Notes: generated by a model from the sequence alone, not told the origin. A stretch of DNA of 42,155 nucleotides from Desulfuromonas sp. (GCA_002869635.1 PKUF01000007.1:49866-92020); one strand, 5' to 3'. Counted from the first letter of the stretch, positions 1 through 8,330 are shown. Numbers and translations: made by a program.

Positions 1-255
1 ACCGAGGGGATGCATTTCGAAAAGGGCCAGCCGCTCTTCATCCTTGAAGTCATGAAGATGTTCAACAAGGTTCCCGCTCCCTTTGCCGGGACGATTGATA
101 AAATCCTTATCGAGGGTGGCGACGGCACCATCGTTCAGAAGGGCCAGCCTCTCTTTAAGGTCACTCCAGACGAAAAATTCGTCGAGATCGACCCCAAGCA
201 GATCGAGAAAGAACGGCGCACCTGCACCGCTGAATATCTCGAAGCGGTTCTTTAA
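1..255 (+). CDS. Biotinyl-domain protein, C-terminal fragment (biotin carboxyl carrier region)
   Basis: The reading frame is open from the first base and ends at a TAA, so only the C-terminal 84 residues or so are seen. They contain a biotin attachment motif EVMKMF (the Lys would be biotinylated) flanked by the typical beta-hammerhead pattern (PLFILEV before it; PAPFAGTIDKI and IVQKGQPLFKV after it). The fold is that of biotin carboxyl carrier domains of acyl-CoA, pyruvate or acetyl-CoA carboxylases. A tail of about 30 charged residues follows the domain. Because the N-terminal part lies outside the window, a free-standing BCCP cannot be told from the end of a large multidomain carboxylase. 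MKM rather than the E. coli-type AMKM order is normal for this family. A strong terminator follows directly. Confidence 0.85.
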   Translation, partial: TEGMHFEKGQPLFILEVMKMFNKVPAPFAGTIDKILIEGGDGTIVQKGQPLFKVTPDEKFVEIDPKQIEKERRTCTAEYLEAVL

Positions 256-275
256 ATTTCATTATGATTACAACA

Positions 276-310
276 GAAAAAGGCTCCGGAATTTCCGGAG
301 CCTTTTTCTG
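276..310 (+). terminator. Intrinsic terminator after the biotinyl-domain gene
   Basis: Near-perfect hairpin: AGGCTCCGGAA pairs with TTCCGGAGCCT, with a very short loop, followed by TTTTTCTG. An A-run on the other side could allow bidirectional use with the convergent zinc-ribbon gene. Confidence 0.85.
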
Positions 311-348
311 TTGTCGCTTTTTTCAGAGAAAGATAACGAGGGACGGGA

Positions 349-561
349 TCAAGCCGCCCAAATGTAGTCGTTCCCCTCAACACATTCGGTGCTCGCCTCG
401 AGAAAGGACTTCTCCTGGCTATCACTGATCACTTCGGCGGCACCATGGTTGACCGCCCAGGTTGTCCCGCAAACTTCACACTCAATGATGTCCTCGTAGA
501 AACCATCAACGTGCAGATCAATCTCCTGTTGCTTGCTGTTCTTACAGACCGGACATTTCAT
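349..561 (-). CDS. Small zinc-ribbon protein (70 aa), unknown function
   Basis: The preferred start is the ATG at 561, giving MKCPVCKN, because AGGAG lies just upstream; an extension to 606 would add 15 residues without an SD. Two Cys pairs, CPVC near residue 3 and CEVC near residue 30, form a probable four-Cys zinc ribbon, followed by GTTWAV and an acidic C-terminal tail. No signal peptide or TM segment is present. Small zinc ribbons of this type are often nucleic-acid- or protein-binding adaptors, but I cannot assign a role. It stands alone, with its own promoter at 618..645, and is convergent with the biotinyl-domain gene. Confidence 0.75.
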   Translation of the reverse strand: MKCPVCKNSKQQEIDLHVDGFYEDIIECEVCGTTWAVNHGAAEVISDSQEKSFLEASTECVEGNDYIWAA

Positions 562-617
562 AGGACCTTCTCCTTTCACTGACGGCGTCAGGTGCCGTTG
601 CATCAACTTTTCTTGGA

Positions 618-645
618 ATTATATCGACCGGGAAAAGGTGTGCAA
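618..645 (-). promoter_or_regulatory. Sigma70-type promoter of the zinc-ribbon gene
   Basis: Read on the minus strand: TTGCAC at 640-645, a 16-bp spacer, and a perfect TATAAT at 618-623. Transcription would begin near 611, giving a leader of about 50 nt before the ATG at 561. Confidence 0.7.
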
Positions 646-841
646 GAGAAAAAATTTGAAAAATCCTTGCAAAACAGCATGTTAGAGGTGTTTTTCGTTT
701 TACTCTACAGACCAGCGGTTTACTTATTCTGTATACAAAAACATAGCCGCCCCTCGCTAACCCCCGACTATCCTTGCTACATTCATGAATTAACTCACCT
801 TTTTATAATTAGATCAGTATTTGACATTTAACCCCGCCGGA

Positions 842-861
842 CAATTGGTCTTACCAAATTG
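842..861. repeat. Inverted repeat in the 340-bp gap between the zinc-ribbon and MFS genes
   Basis: CAATTGGT-ctt-ACCAAATTG, eight pairs with one extra A. It lies 3' of the MFS gene (minus strand) and is not followed by a U-tract in that direction, so it is a weak terminator candidate and could instead be a protein site. The rest of the gap 646-901 is AT-rich; I see no convincing gene or RNA in it. Confidence 0.4.
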
Positions 862-901
862 CCAGACAGTTTTTTTTAGTTTTTCATTTTTTCTTACCGT
901 T

Positions 902-2170
902 TCAAACCTCGTTACTCCCTGTTTTTACGACTTTTTCTTTCAACGGGATAAAAACAAAGAACAGAGTCGCCAGCAAGAGCCCCCCCAGCGGCAACTGGAA
1001 AATTTGACGATAAGCCTCAGCCGCGCTCCCTTGCCCCTGCAACAAGCCCCCCATCACTTGCTGCAGCAGTGCCGCACCCAGCACCACAAAAAAATTCACA
1101 GAGGTCAAGGCTGTGGCCACCATTGTCGAAGGGTAGAGCTGTTTCACCAACGTGTAAAGAACCGGCCCAGTGGAAACGCAGAGACCGTAAAAAAAGAACG
1201 TTATTGCCAACAGCGGTGAGGACAGTCCCGATAATCCAGCCACAAAAAGAGTCAGGACCAAAATCATTCCGACCTGTCCAACCACAATCAGCTGGCGAGG
1301 AGAGAGCCAGCGACGATCTGTCACCACCCCCGAGACAGGACAACCGACAATAAAACCGATCGCAGTCAGCATCAGAAGCTTCCCTCCCTGCACACCACTC
1401 ATTCCGAGGCAGACATCAAGGTAAGGACCTCCCCAAAGGCCTTGCACCGCCATGTAGCTGCCGTACCAGAAAAATGCGAGGAACGCCATCCCCCAAAAAC
1501 GAAGATCACGGACAAGGACTCGCCATCCCTCGCCGTAGGTTGTTTCATCCGGCGCAGCAACCGTTGCGGGAAGACTTCGCAAGGTGAAGCCGACCATAGC
1601 GACCGCTCCAGCTGTCACCAATGCTACCGCAGCGAAGCTCAGTCGCCACCCCCAGCAGGAGACGAGCCAAGCCAGCGGCGCCGTCGCCAGAAGGTTGCCG
1701 CTGTTCCCGATAGCGATCTGCCATCCGACCAAAGTTGAGAAGCGATGCGAGGGGAAGCAGCTGCTGTAAATTTTGAGGGACCCCATCAGCACACTGGCGG
1801 TTCCAGCCCCCATCAAAATTCGCCCCAGAAGAGCCTCTTCATAGCCACTTGAAATGGCAAATGTCACAGCACCTGCAACCGTGAGGGCACCACAGAGCAT
1901 GAGAATGCGCCGTGCACCGAAACGATCAAGCAGGGGCCCCAAGGGGAGCTGAACGAAGGCAAAAGCGTAGAAGAGAGCAGCTGCAAGGGTGCCAAGTTCG
2001 GAGGAGGAGAGGAGAAGGTCCCGCTCAAGATCACCGGCGATGACTGCCGCTGAGACGCGAAAAAAATAGGCAACAAGGTAGAGTCCGGCCAGAGCGACAA
2101 AGATCGCCCCGTAAGGCAGGCCTACGGCGCGTGGTTCAGAAGGTCTGGTCAACGGGACGGATCCTCGCAA
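902..2170 (-). CDS. Major facilitator superfamily transporter
   Basis: A 422-residue hydrophobic protein with about 12 predicted TM segments. The MFS loop 2-3 signature is visible as GPLLDRFGARR near residue 78, and a second copy, GVVTDRRWLSPR, after TM8, so the two-fold pseudo-repeat is intact. Substrate is unknown; family members export drugs or exchange organic anions and sugars. The start is uncertain: the frame opens with TTG at 2170 (GGAG 10 nt upstream), and another TTG at 2152 follows a GAGG. Either start lies inside the 3' end of gluQ (overlap 17-35 nt), so the two genes are probably co-transcribed and translationally coupled. Confidence 0.85.
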   Translation of the reverse strand: MRGSVPLTRPSEPRAVGLPYGAIFVALAGLYLVAYFFRVSAAVIAGDLERDLLLSSSELGTLAAALFYAFAFVQLPLGPLLDRFGARRILMLCGALTVAGAVTFAISSGYEEALLGRILMGAGTASVLMGSLKIYSSCFPSHRFSTLVGWQIAIGNSGNLLATAPLAWLVSCWGWRLSFAAVALVTAGAVAMVGFTLRSLPATVAAPDETTYGEGWRVLVRDLRFWGMAFLAFFWYGSYMAVQGLWGGPYLDVCLGMSGVQGGKLLMLTAIGFIVGCPVSGVVTDRRWLSPRQLIVVGQVGMILVLTLFVAGLSGLSSPLLAITFFFYGLCVSTGPVLYTLVKQLYPSTMVATALTSVNFFVVLGAALLQQVMGGLLQGQGSAAEAYRQIFQLPLGGLLLATLFFVFIPLKEKVVKTGSNEV

Positions 2171-3047
2171 GCGAAAAGTTCTCCACGCCCCAAGCGAGGA
2201 TCTCGCGCGCCGACGCCCGACACATCTCCTTTGGAGGCGCCTGAGCGAGAAAGTTCAAGGCCTGCCAGAGCAGATGGGGATCGCTCGATACCGGGACATC
2301 CTGCTGATGCCGCTTGCTCAACTTTTCACCGTCATTACCGAGGACAAGGGGAAGATGAATATAATGCGGCGGTGAATGCCCAAGGCAAGCGTGGAGATGA
2401 ATCTGACGAGGGGTAGACCAGAGCAGGTCGGCGCCACGAACAACGTCGGTGATCCCGGCAGCGTGATCATCAACCACCACTGCCAACTGATAAGCATAGA
2501 CCCCGTCTCCCCGGCGCAGGACAAAATCCCCCACCGCACTCTGCAGCGACTGTTCAATCTGACCGTAGAGGCCGTCGGCAAAACAGATCAAACCAGAGTC
2601 AACCCGTAAGCGCTGTGAACGGGCCTGACGCCCCGGAGGCAGACCGTGCCGACAGGTCCCCGGATAAACCGGGCCTTCTTCTCCGGCGTGGGGGGCACTG
2701 GCGAGGATTTCCCGCCGCGAGCAACCACAATCGAAGAGCCAACCGTCTTGCTTTAACTGGTGCAAGGTCGCTGCATAAGCCTCAAAACGTCGGCTCTGCC
2801 AGACCACCTCACCATCCCACTCGAAACCGAGATGTTCCAAGGTTTTGAGAATTGTCTCGGCGGCCCCCGGAACCACCCGTGGCGTATCGAGATCCTCAAT
2901 CCGTAGACGCCAAAGCCCTCCCCGCTGCCTGGCGTGGCAGTAGCTGCCAAGCGCTGTCACCAAGGACCCAAGGTGCAAAGGTCCACTGGGGCTTGGAGCA
3001 AACCGACCGACTGTTGTTCTTGTTATCGCGCCCATGTCGGGCATCAT
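2136..3047 (-). CDS. gluQ: Glutamyl-Q tRNA(Asp) synthetase (GluQRS)
   Basis: Class I tRNA synthetase-like catalytic core without an anticodon-binding domain (303 aa, family about 290-310). The N-terminal FAPSPSGPLHLGSL contains the HIGH-type motif, and KLSKRH near residue 240 is the KMSKS equivalent. A CxC (FDCGC near residue 107) and a downstream Y/C pair (YPGTC) match the zinc site of GluQRS. The family glutamylates queuosine at the wobble base of tRNA(Asp). Start candidates are ATGs at 3047, 3044 and 3035; 3047 has a GAAGAG at a workable distance. It is divergent from the Rrf2 gene and overlaps the MFS gene downstream. Confidence 0.93.
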   Translation of the reverse strand: MMPDMGAITRTTVGRFAPSPSGPLHLGSLVTALGSYCHARQRGGLWRLRIEDLDTPRVVPGAAETILKTLEHLGFEWDGEVVWQSRRFEAYAATLHQLKQDGWLFDCGCSRREILASAPHAGEEGPVYPGTCRHGLPPGRQARSQRLRVDSGLICFADGLYGQIEQSLQSAVGDFVLRRGDGVYAYQLAVVVDDHAAGITDVVRGADLLWSTPRQIHLHACLGHSPPHYIHLPLVLGNDGEKLSKRHQQDVPVSSDPHLLWQALNFLAQAPPKEMCRASAREILAWGVENFSLARIRPVDQTF

Positions 3048-3125
3048 GCCCCGCTCTTCAGGGGGGTGTCAAGCCTCCCCCCATTCGGGCACCCCACCTC
3101 TTTTGTCGGGTTTAAAACTTTACAA

Positions 3126-3175
3126 TTGACAGCAGACGTTAAGACGCGGTAAGCATAACTTTTAAAGTCAACTTT
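3126..3175 (+). promoter_or_regulatory. Probable promoter and nested palindromic operator of the Rrf2 gene
   Basis: A perfect -35 TTGACA lies at 3126-3131, but no good -10 sits 16-18 bp downstream (TAAGCA is the nearest). Just before the SD is ACTTTTAAAGT (3158-3168) followed by CA and ACTTT (3171-3175): two overlapping palindromes sharing AAAGT. Autoregulation is common in Rrf2 proteins, so this is a natural operator candidate. Confidence 0.45.
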
Positions 3176-3186
3176 GGAGGCTGTCT

Positions 3187-3594
3187 GTGCTCATTACTCG
3201 CGCAACCGAATACGCCATCCGCGCCGTTCTCTATATGGCAACCCAACCCTTCGGTGAAATCGTCCTTAAAAAAGATATTTGTCGCACACAGGGGATCACT
3301 CCCGCCTTTTTGACCAAGATTCTACAACCTCTGATCAAAGGAGGGATCGTCGGATCACAACGGGGGGTCGGCGGGGGGTTCTATCTGATGAAGGATCCCG
3401 CGAGCATCTCACTCTACGACATCCTCGTGGCCGAGGAGGGGCCTCTCTATCTCAACCAGTGCCTCACCGAAGCGGGCGCCTGTGAGCGAGATCTCTTCTG
3501 TCCGGTCCATGGCGCCTGGAAGGACATTCGGGGCGAGATGATGCAGATGCTACAACGTTACACGTTTGCCGATCTGGCCCGAGGCAACAACTGA
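3187..3594 (+). CDS. Rrf2-family transcriptional regulator with three Cys (possible Fe-S sensor)
   Basis: 135 aa, starting at GTG with GGAGG upstream. The N-terminus MLITRATEYAIRAVLYMA is a typical Rrf2 winged-helix start, followed by the recognition region and wing around QRGVGGGFYL (residues 58-67). Three cysteines in the order C-x6-C-x5-C near residues 92-105 resemble the cluster-binding loops of IscR, NsrR and RsrR, so an Fe-S or redox/NO-sensing role is likely but the ligand is not determinable from sequence. No Fe-S assembly genes are next to it. It is divergent from gluQ and convergent with the small-RNA gene and pgeF. Confidence 0.88.
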   Translation: MLITRATEYAIRAVLYMATQPFGEIVLKKDICRTQGITPAFLTKILQPLIKGGIVGSQRGVGGGFYLMKDPASISLYDILVAEEGPLYLNQCLTEAGACERDLFCPVHGAWKDIRGEMMQMLQRYTFADLARGNN

Positions 3595-3603
3595 GGCGAC
3601 GAC

Positions 3604-3681
3604 AAAAAAAACCCTGGAGACCAGGAGGGTAAGTCGTCCAGGGCAAAGCGGGAGACCGCGTCCGGCTTCCCGTGAAGCTCT
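3604..3681 (-). ncRNA. Candidate small regulatory RNA, about 78 nt
   Basis: Not part of a convincing coding frame. The predicted transcript starts about 7 nt after a perfect TATAAT. Hairpin 1 (3649-3672) closes with CGGGA/UCCCG and has an inner CCG-GACG-CGG. Hairpin 2 (3612-3643) pairs CCCUGGA and GAC with GUC and UCCAGGG, one C bulged, and is followed by eight U (3604-3611), making it the terminator. The 11-nt loop of hairpin 2 reads UUACCCUCCUG and contains the anti-Shine-Dalgarno core CCUCCU. Together this is the architecture of a trans-acting RNA that could occlude ribosome binding sites. I do not recognise a named family. It lies between the 3' ends of the Rrf2 gene and pgeF. Confidence 0.6.
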
Positions 3682-3687
3682 GTCTCC

Positions 3688-3715
3688 ATTATAAGACCAC
3701 TTTCCCCAACGTCAA
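3688..3715 (-). promoter_or_regulatory. Strong sigma70-type promoter of the small RNA
   Basis: On the minus strand: TTGACG (3710-3715), a 16-bp spacer, and TATAAT (3688-3693). It faces away from pgeF, and no reading frame follows it before the terminator. Confidence 0.7.
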
Positions 3716-3747
3716 ACGGCCGTCGCGAAAATGCGACGGCCGTTTTT
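3714..3747. terminator. Bidirectional intrinsic terminator after pgeF
   Basis: AAACGGCCGTCGC pairs with GCGACGGCCGTTT around an AAAAT loop, with T-tracts outside both arms. It ends pgeF on the minus strand and insulates the following small-RNA promoter. Confidence 0.8.
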
Positions 3748-3767
3748 ATTCCTTATTTTTCCTGCGC

Positions 3768-4562
3768 TTAGTTCAGCAGAAGAAACCCTAGCTGCCGCCC
3801 CGTCTTGCGCCCATCCCGCCGATAAGAGAAGAAGAGCTCACGGTGACAGCAGGTATCCTCCTCTACGGCCTCAATCTTTACGGGATCGAGGCCCGCCGAC
3901 TCAAGCTGAAGTTGACAACTCTTTTTCAAATCGAGCTGCCACTTCCCCAGAGCAACCTCTTGTGTTATCACGTCCCAGTCCCCCACACCGTTTCGAAACG
4001 CATCACGCACCGGCCGATCGACTTCGTAATGATGCGCACCGATCCCCGGACCGATCGCCGCACAGAGCTGTTCCGGACGCCCCCCAAAATGAGCCGTCAG
4101 CGCCTTGATGCTCTTGCCGAGCAACCCGGCGGCGGCGCCACGCCAGCCCACATGCACCACTCCACCAGCCTTCTTTTCAGGTGAGTAGAGAATGACCGGG
4201 TAGCAATCCGCCGTTAATACCCCGGCCATAATCTGTGATTGATTGGTCAGAATCGCATCGCTTTCGACCTGGAGAAAATGGGAAAGATCAGGGTTCTCCT
4301 CATCGATCACCAGAATATTCTCACCGTGGACCTGCTTGACGGTGAGCAGACAATGCGGCGGCAGATCAAAGGAGCGGGCAAGGGTCGAGCGATTCCCCTC
4401 AACATTATGTTTCGCATCATCGGTATTGAAACCGAGGTTAAGAGAGTTATAAGGAGGACGGCTGACCCCCCCATTGCGGGTGGTAAAGCCGGCCGAGACA
4501 CCTGCCTCCTGTGCCCAGTTCGGCTGTAAGTAGCTAATTTTACCCTGGCGAATCAGTTTCAT
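3768..4562 (-). CDS. pgeF: Peptidoglycan editing factor PgeF (YfiH/laccase-domain family)
   Basis: 264 aa, within the usual 240-270 range. Family landmarks are TTRNGGVS near the N-terminus, the HGENI region, the LTADCYPV segment, HVGWRGA and GPGIG. The conserved Cys/His residues form the metal-type site reported for this family. Members remove misincorporated L-Ser from muropeptide precursors and were earlier called polyphenol oxidase or laccase-like. Near the C-terminus, EDTCCHRELFFSYRRDG is the conserved closing motif. Start ATG at 4562; 10 nt separate it from the rluD stop, a tight operon, and pairing with rluD is common in bacteria. Confidence 0.92.
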   Translation of the reverse strand: MKLIRQGKISYLQPNWAQEAGVSAGFTTRNGGVSRPPYNSLNLGFNTDDAKHNVEGNRSTLARSFDLPPHCLLTVKQVHGENILVIDEENPDLSHFLQVESDAILTNQSQIMAGVLTADCYPVILYSPEKKAGGVVHVGWRGAAAGLLGKSIKALTAHFGGRPEQLCAAIGPGIGAHHYEVDRPVRDAFRNGVGDWDVITQEVALGKWQLDLKKSCQLQLESAGLDPVKIEAVEEDTCCHRELFFSYRRDGRKTGRQLGFLLLN

Positions 4563-4572
4563 TTCTGCTCCC

Positions 4573-5565
4573 TCATTGAGGTTTGTGCTCTATGGTGTCA
4601 GCTGGCTCCAATGCCTGCAAGCGACTTACGATGGCGGACATATCGGGCGGCAAGGCGCTGGTGAACTCCCTATATTCTTCATCTTGAGGATGGACAAACC
4701 CGAGAAGGCGGGCGTGCAACGCCTGACGTTTGAGGCCCACCAAGAGGCTCTTGAGCTTGGGGTCTCGCACATCCTTGAGGCGGCCGCTTGCACCGTAGAC
4801 CGGATCTCCCACCACCGGATGGTTCATCTCCGACAAGTGTACACGAATCTGATGCGTCCGCCCCGTCTCAAGCGTCAACTCCACCAGAGAGATCCGGGAA
4901 GCGGTGAAACGGCTCAAAACCTTCCATCGTGTTACAGCCCGGCGACCGCTGCGGCTCTTTCCGCTCATCTTTTTACGCTGTGTCGGATGCCGCCCAATGG
5001 GACAATCGATGACCCCTTTTTCCTGCGGCAGCAGGCCATGCACCAACGCCAGGTAGCAACGGCGAATCGAATGAACCTTGAACTGCTGCGCCAACGCGGT
5101 ATGGGTCTTGTCATCCTTGGTAGCCACCATCACTCCCGAGGTCTCCTTATCGAGCCGGTGGACGATTCCCGGACGCAACTCCCCGCCGACCCCGGCCAGA
5201 TCCTGACAGTGATGCAGCAGGGCGTTGACCAGTGTCCCGTCAGCATGCCCAGGAGCCGGGTGGACCACCAGACCCGCTGGCTTGTCGATGATGATGAGGT
5301 GGGCATCCTCGTAGAGAACCTGCAGGGGGATCTGCTGCGGCACAACCTCACTCGGCGCAGGAGGAGGGAGGGTCACGTGGATGGTGTCGCCAACGCGCAG
5401 TTTCTCACCTGCCTTGGCAGGGCGTCCGGCCACCTGAACCAGACCATCATCAATCAGCTTCTTGATTTGCGAACGGGAAATGTCCGGGAGTGATTCGGCA
5501 AGAAAACGATCCAGCCGCTCTGAGATCCGGGCTGGATCGACGTAAAAAGAGAGGTTTTGTGGCAT
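4573..5565 (-). CDS. rluD: 23S rRNA pseudouridine synthase RluD
   Basis: 330 aa. The N-terminal S4 RNA-binding domain (residues about 10-75, with ISRSQIKKLIDDG) is followed by the RluA-family catalytic domain. The catalytic motif HRLDKETSG (near residue 137) contains the Asp that attacks the uridine, and GRTHQIRVH (near 235) is the other signature. The length and S4 domain favour RluD (positions 1911/1915/1917 by E. coli numbering) over RluA or RluC. It directly abuts the upstream 89-aa gene (stop 5566, start 5565) and precedes pgeF. Confidence 0.93.
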   Translation of the reverse strand: MPQNLSFYVDPARISERLDRFLAESLPDISRSQIKKLIDDGLVQVAGRPAKAGEKLRVGDTIHVTLPPPAPSEVVPQQIPLQVLYEDAHLIIIDKPAGLVVHPAPGHADGTLVNALLHHCQDLAGVGGELRPGIVHRLDKETSGVMVATKDDKTHTALAQQFKVHSIRRCYLALVHGLLPQEKGVIDCPIGRHPTQRKKMSGKSRSGRRAVTRWKVLSRFTASRISLVELTLETGRTHQIRVHLSEMNHPVVGDPVYGASGRLKDVRDPKLKSLLVGLKRQALHARLLGFVHPQDEEYREFTSALPPDMSAIVSRLQALEPADTIEHKPQ

Positions 5566-5835
5566 CTACCAGATGGAGCTTTCGATCTTTCCGGCCTGTT
5601 TGATCATGACATCGACAATCGCCCGGTCGAAAAGATGGTCGCGATTCGTCAAATCAGGAGAGACCCGACCATAGAAATGCTCCCGCCCTTCATCGAGCTC
5701 TTCTGTCAGAAGCTCAAAGATATTATCGTTCTTGATCCCCTCTTTGACCTTCTCCTGATTGTACAGGGCGATATCAGAGACAATGGCCCGGGCGAGGCGA
5801 AACGCAAGATTCGGATTGTCGACAAGCTTGGCCAT
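5566..5835 (-). CDS. Conserved-looking 89-aa protein of unknown function
   Basis: Starts at ATG 5835 behind a very good SD (AGGAGAGG). The protein is soluble and predicted helical: MAKLVDNPNLAFRLARAIVS, then an acidic middle (LLTEELDEGREHF) and a C-terminal helix (LFDRAIVDVMIKQ). No Cys, TM segment or signal peptide. It is the promoter-proximal gene of the rluD-pgeF operon with no spacing to rluD, which argues it is a real gene. I do not recognise a domain and give no function. Confidence 0.75.
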   Translation of the reverse strand: MAKLVDNPNLAFRLARAIVSDIALYNQEKVKEGIKNDNIFELLTEELDEGREHFYGRVSPDLTNRDHLFDRAIVDVMIKQAGKIESSIW

Positions 5836-5964
5836 CTGTCCTCTCCTACAATCAGCACCGACCGCGGATCTGCCATCAGCTCGGTGACTCGGATGCGACC
5901 ATCATGGTATCACGATAGAGACAGGGGATTCTTAAGTTTTCCTGTTCCATCCCCCTCCGCACGA

Positions 5965-5993
5965 AGAGTAGCGAAAATCCAGCACGATGTCAA
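5965..5993 (-). promoter_or_regulatory. Sigma70-type promoter of the 89-aa/rluD/pgeF operon
   Basis: On the minus strand: perfect TTGACA (5988-5993), 17-bp spacer, TACTCT (5965-5970). Transcription would start near 5958, leaving a leader of about 120 nt before the ATG at 5835. Confidence 0.65.
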
Positions 5994-6206
5994 TCATACC
6001 TGCCGTTTGTGTCTTTAAGAGCCAAAACTCAGCGTAACAGACATACCCCAGCAAACTCATTTACCTATCGAGATCGGTGTTGTCCACCACATTAGTACAA
6101 ACCAACAGAGGCACCTCTCTTGCAGGTAATTCCTGCTAACATCCCATTTTAGCGTCATTTTCTCTTCGAGAGCGACCGGGAGGTGTCCTGTGCGATCTCT
6201 GCTCTA

Positions 6207-6260
6207 CACATCTGTCACATTTTACTGACCCAACGCATTTCACTTGTGTCACATCTGTCA
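6207..6260 (+). repeat. Direct repeat CACATCTGTCA upstream of the chemoreceptor
   Basis: The 11-mer CACATCTGTCA occurs at 6207-6217 and again at 6250-6260, 43 bp apart (about four helical turns), immediately upstream of the chemoreceptor SD. It may mark an activator site. The remaining intergenic DNA (5994-6206) shows no gene, and I see no clear sigma28 promoter. Confidence 0.45.
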
Positions 6261-6291
6261 ACAGATTCACCTTTACAACAAGGAGACAACC

Positions 6292-8316
6292 GTGAAAATT
6301 GCCGTCAAGTTAGGTGCTGGCTTCGCTATGGTCATTATTTTGCTATTGGTTGTAGCGGCCACAGCGATCATACAGTTGCGCTCAGTTAACCAAGGGTACA
6401 AGGAAGAAGTGGCCGGTTTGAACCGCGTCGAAAATATGGCAAGGGAGATCGAAACGGACATTCTTCAAGTCCGGCGCAGCGAAAAAGACTTTCTCGCCCG
6501 ACAGGACAGTAAATACTTCACCCGGGTCAACACCTATCTCGACAAAGCGGCGGCGCACGCTAGCGAACTGCAACAACTTCTTGGTGCCAATTATGCCGAG
6601 ATCACCAGCAAAGCGCAAAAGATTCGCGCTCTCGTCTCAAGCTACCGTGATGACTTTGCCAATCTTCACGCCGATTCATTGACCCGTGGGCTGAACGAAA
6701 ACGAAGGCGTTCAGGCTGATTTTCGTCATGCCGCCCACGCTCTGGCCAACGCGGCCATGGAGATGAATCTCAACACGGTCACCATCGACTATCTCACCCT
6801 GCGCAAAGAAGAGAAAGACTACATGCTGCGGGGGGCGGCCAAATACGTCGCTAACAATCAAGAAGTGGCGACCCGACTTCGCCGTGAGTTGTCTGAAAAT
6901 ACTTCCCGACAGGCTCAGGCCCTGCTACCTCTGCTGGTAACCTATGAGAAGAACTTTGCCCGCCTGGTCGACCTTGACCAACAGATCGCGTCAAGCATCA
7001 AGAAGATGAAAGCTGCCGCTGACCAAGTTCTTGACCTCGGCAATGAAAATTCCCAGCTCGCCGCGGCGGCTTCCAGGGAGATCGCCAACAAGATCTCCGG
7101 GCAAGCCGACAAAGCGATCAACCTGATGTGGATGCTCAGTCTTGTCTGCGCTGCCATCGCCATCCTTTTCACCTACTTCTTCTCTCGCAGCCTCTCTCTG
7201 CCGATGGCGCAGGGGGTTCAGCTTGCCGAAGAGATTGCCAAAGGCGATTTCAATACCCGTCTCAATCTGGAACGTAAAGATGAAATAGGCCAGCTTGCCG
7301 CCTCTCTTGATCATATGGCCTCAAGTCTGCAGCGTCAGGCCGACGTTGCCTCTTCGATCGCCAAAGGGGATCTGACCGTCGAAGTCGCTCTCGCCTCAGA
7401 GAAAGATCAGCTTGGTCAGGCCTTAAAGACCATGACCGAAGTTTTGAACGATATCGTGCAACAGATCGTCATGGCAACCTCCAACGTCGCCTCCGGTAGC
7501 CAGTCGATGTCCTCAGCCTCACAGGAGTTGTCTCAAGGAGCAACCGAGCAGGCCGCAAGCGCCGAGGAGGCCTCGAGCAGCATTGAAGAGATGACCGCCA
7601 ATATCCGCCAGAATGCCGACAACGCCCACGAAACCGAACGGATCGCCAATCAGTCGGCAAGCGATGCTCAACAGGGAGGAGATGCGGTCAGCAGTACGGT
7701 TGAGGCGATGAAGGATATCGCCGGCAAGATCGTGATTATCGAAGAGATCGCCCGCCAAACCAACCTTCTGGCGTTGAACGCCGCCATTGAAGCCGCCCGT
7801 GCCGGGGAGCACGGGAAGGGGTTCGCCGTCGTTGCCGCCGAGGTGCGCAAGCTTGCGGAACGGAGTCAGGTGGCGGCAGCGGAAATCAACCAGGTCTCGG
7901 TCTCAAGCGTCGACATCGCCGAAGCGGCAGGGACCATGCTCGCCAACATCGTTCCGAACATTCAGAAGACCGCCGAGTTGGTTCAGGAAATCGCCGCCGC
8001 CAGCAAAGAGCAGGATGCCGGTGCCGAGCAGATCAGCGGCGCCATCCAGCAGCTCGACCGGGTCATCCAGCAGAACGCCAGCGCCACCGAAGAGATGGCG
8101 AGCACGGCCGAAGAGCTCTCCGGCCAGAGCGAACAGCTGCAAGAGATGATCGCTTTCTTCCGGGTCAAGAACTCGGCGCGACAGTTTGAAAATGGGGCGT
8201 CAGCACAAAAGACAAAACTCGCTCTGGTTCAGCCGGCTCAGTCACAGGTGATGAATGAACCTGCCGCACGGGTCGAGGTCGGCGACGACGCCGATAAGCT
8301 TTTCGAGCGTTTCTAG
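6292..8316 (+). CDS. Methyl-accepting chemotaxis protein with HBM-type sensor and tandem HAMP
   Basis: GTG start chosen because AAGGAGA lies 7 nt upstream; an upstream ATG at 6244 lacks an SD. 674 aa. TM1 is about residues 8-28. A periplasmic all-helical sensor of about 245 residues follows, with two related segments ([10 protein letters not shown] and [12 protein letters not shown]), the hallmark of the helical bimodular (HBM) domain, some members of which bind organic acids. TM2 is about 277-297, then a HAMP and a second HAMP-like unit ([12 protein letters not shown]). The signalling domain carries the conserved hairpin tip [20 protein letters not shown] near residue 484. There is no C-terminal CheR/CheB tethering pentapeptide. 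It stands alone with a terminator behind it. Ligand unknown. Confidence 0.93.
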   Translation: MKIAVKLGAGFAMVIILLLVVAATAIIQLRSVNQGYKEEVAGLNRVENMAREIETDILQVRRSEKDFLARQDSKYFTRVNTYLDKAAAHASELQQLLGANYAEITSKAQKIRALVSSYRDDFANLHADSLTRGLNENEGVQADFRHAAHALANAAMEMNLNTVTIDYLTLRKEEKDYMLRGAAKYVANNQEVATRLRRELSENTSRQAQALLPLLVTYEKNFARLVDLDQQIASSIKKMKAAADQVLDLGNENSQLAAAASREIANKISGQADKAINLMWMLSLVCAAIAILFTYFFSRSLSLPMAQGVQLAEEIAKGDFNTRLNLERKDEIGQLAASLDHMASSLQRQADVASSIAKGDLTVEVALASEKDQLGQALKTMTEVLNDIVQQIVMATSNVASGSQSMSSASQELSQGATEQAASAEEASSSIEEMTANIRQNADNAHETERIANQSASDAQQGGDAVSSTVEAMKDIAGKIVIIEEIARQTNLLALNAAIEAARAGEHGKGFAVVAAEVRKLAERSQVAAAEINQVSVSSVDIAEAAGTMLANIVPNIQKTAELVQEIAAASKEQDAGAEQISGAIQQLDRVIQQNASATEEMASTAEELSGQSEQLQEMIAFFRVKNSARQFENGASAQKTKLALVQPAQSQVMNEPAARVEVGDDADKLFERF

Positions 8317-8330
8317 CATCAAGTAAAACA

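Noticed and set aside
4576-5493. 305-codon open frame on the plus strand
   Set aside because: Shadow of rluD, which has S4 and HRLDKETSG motifs.
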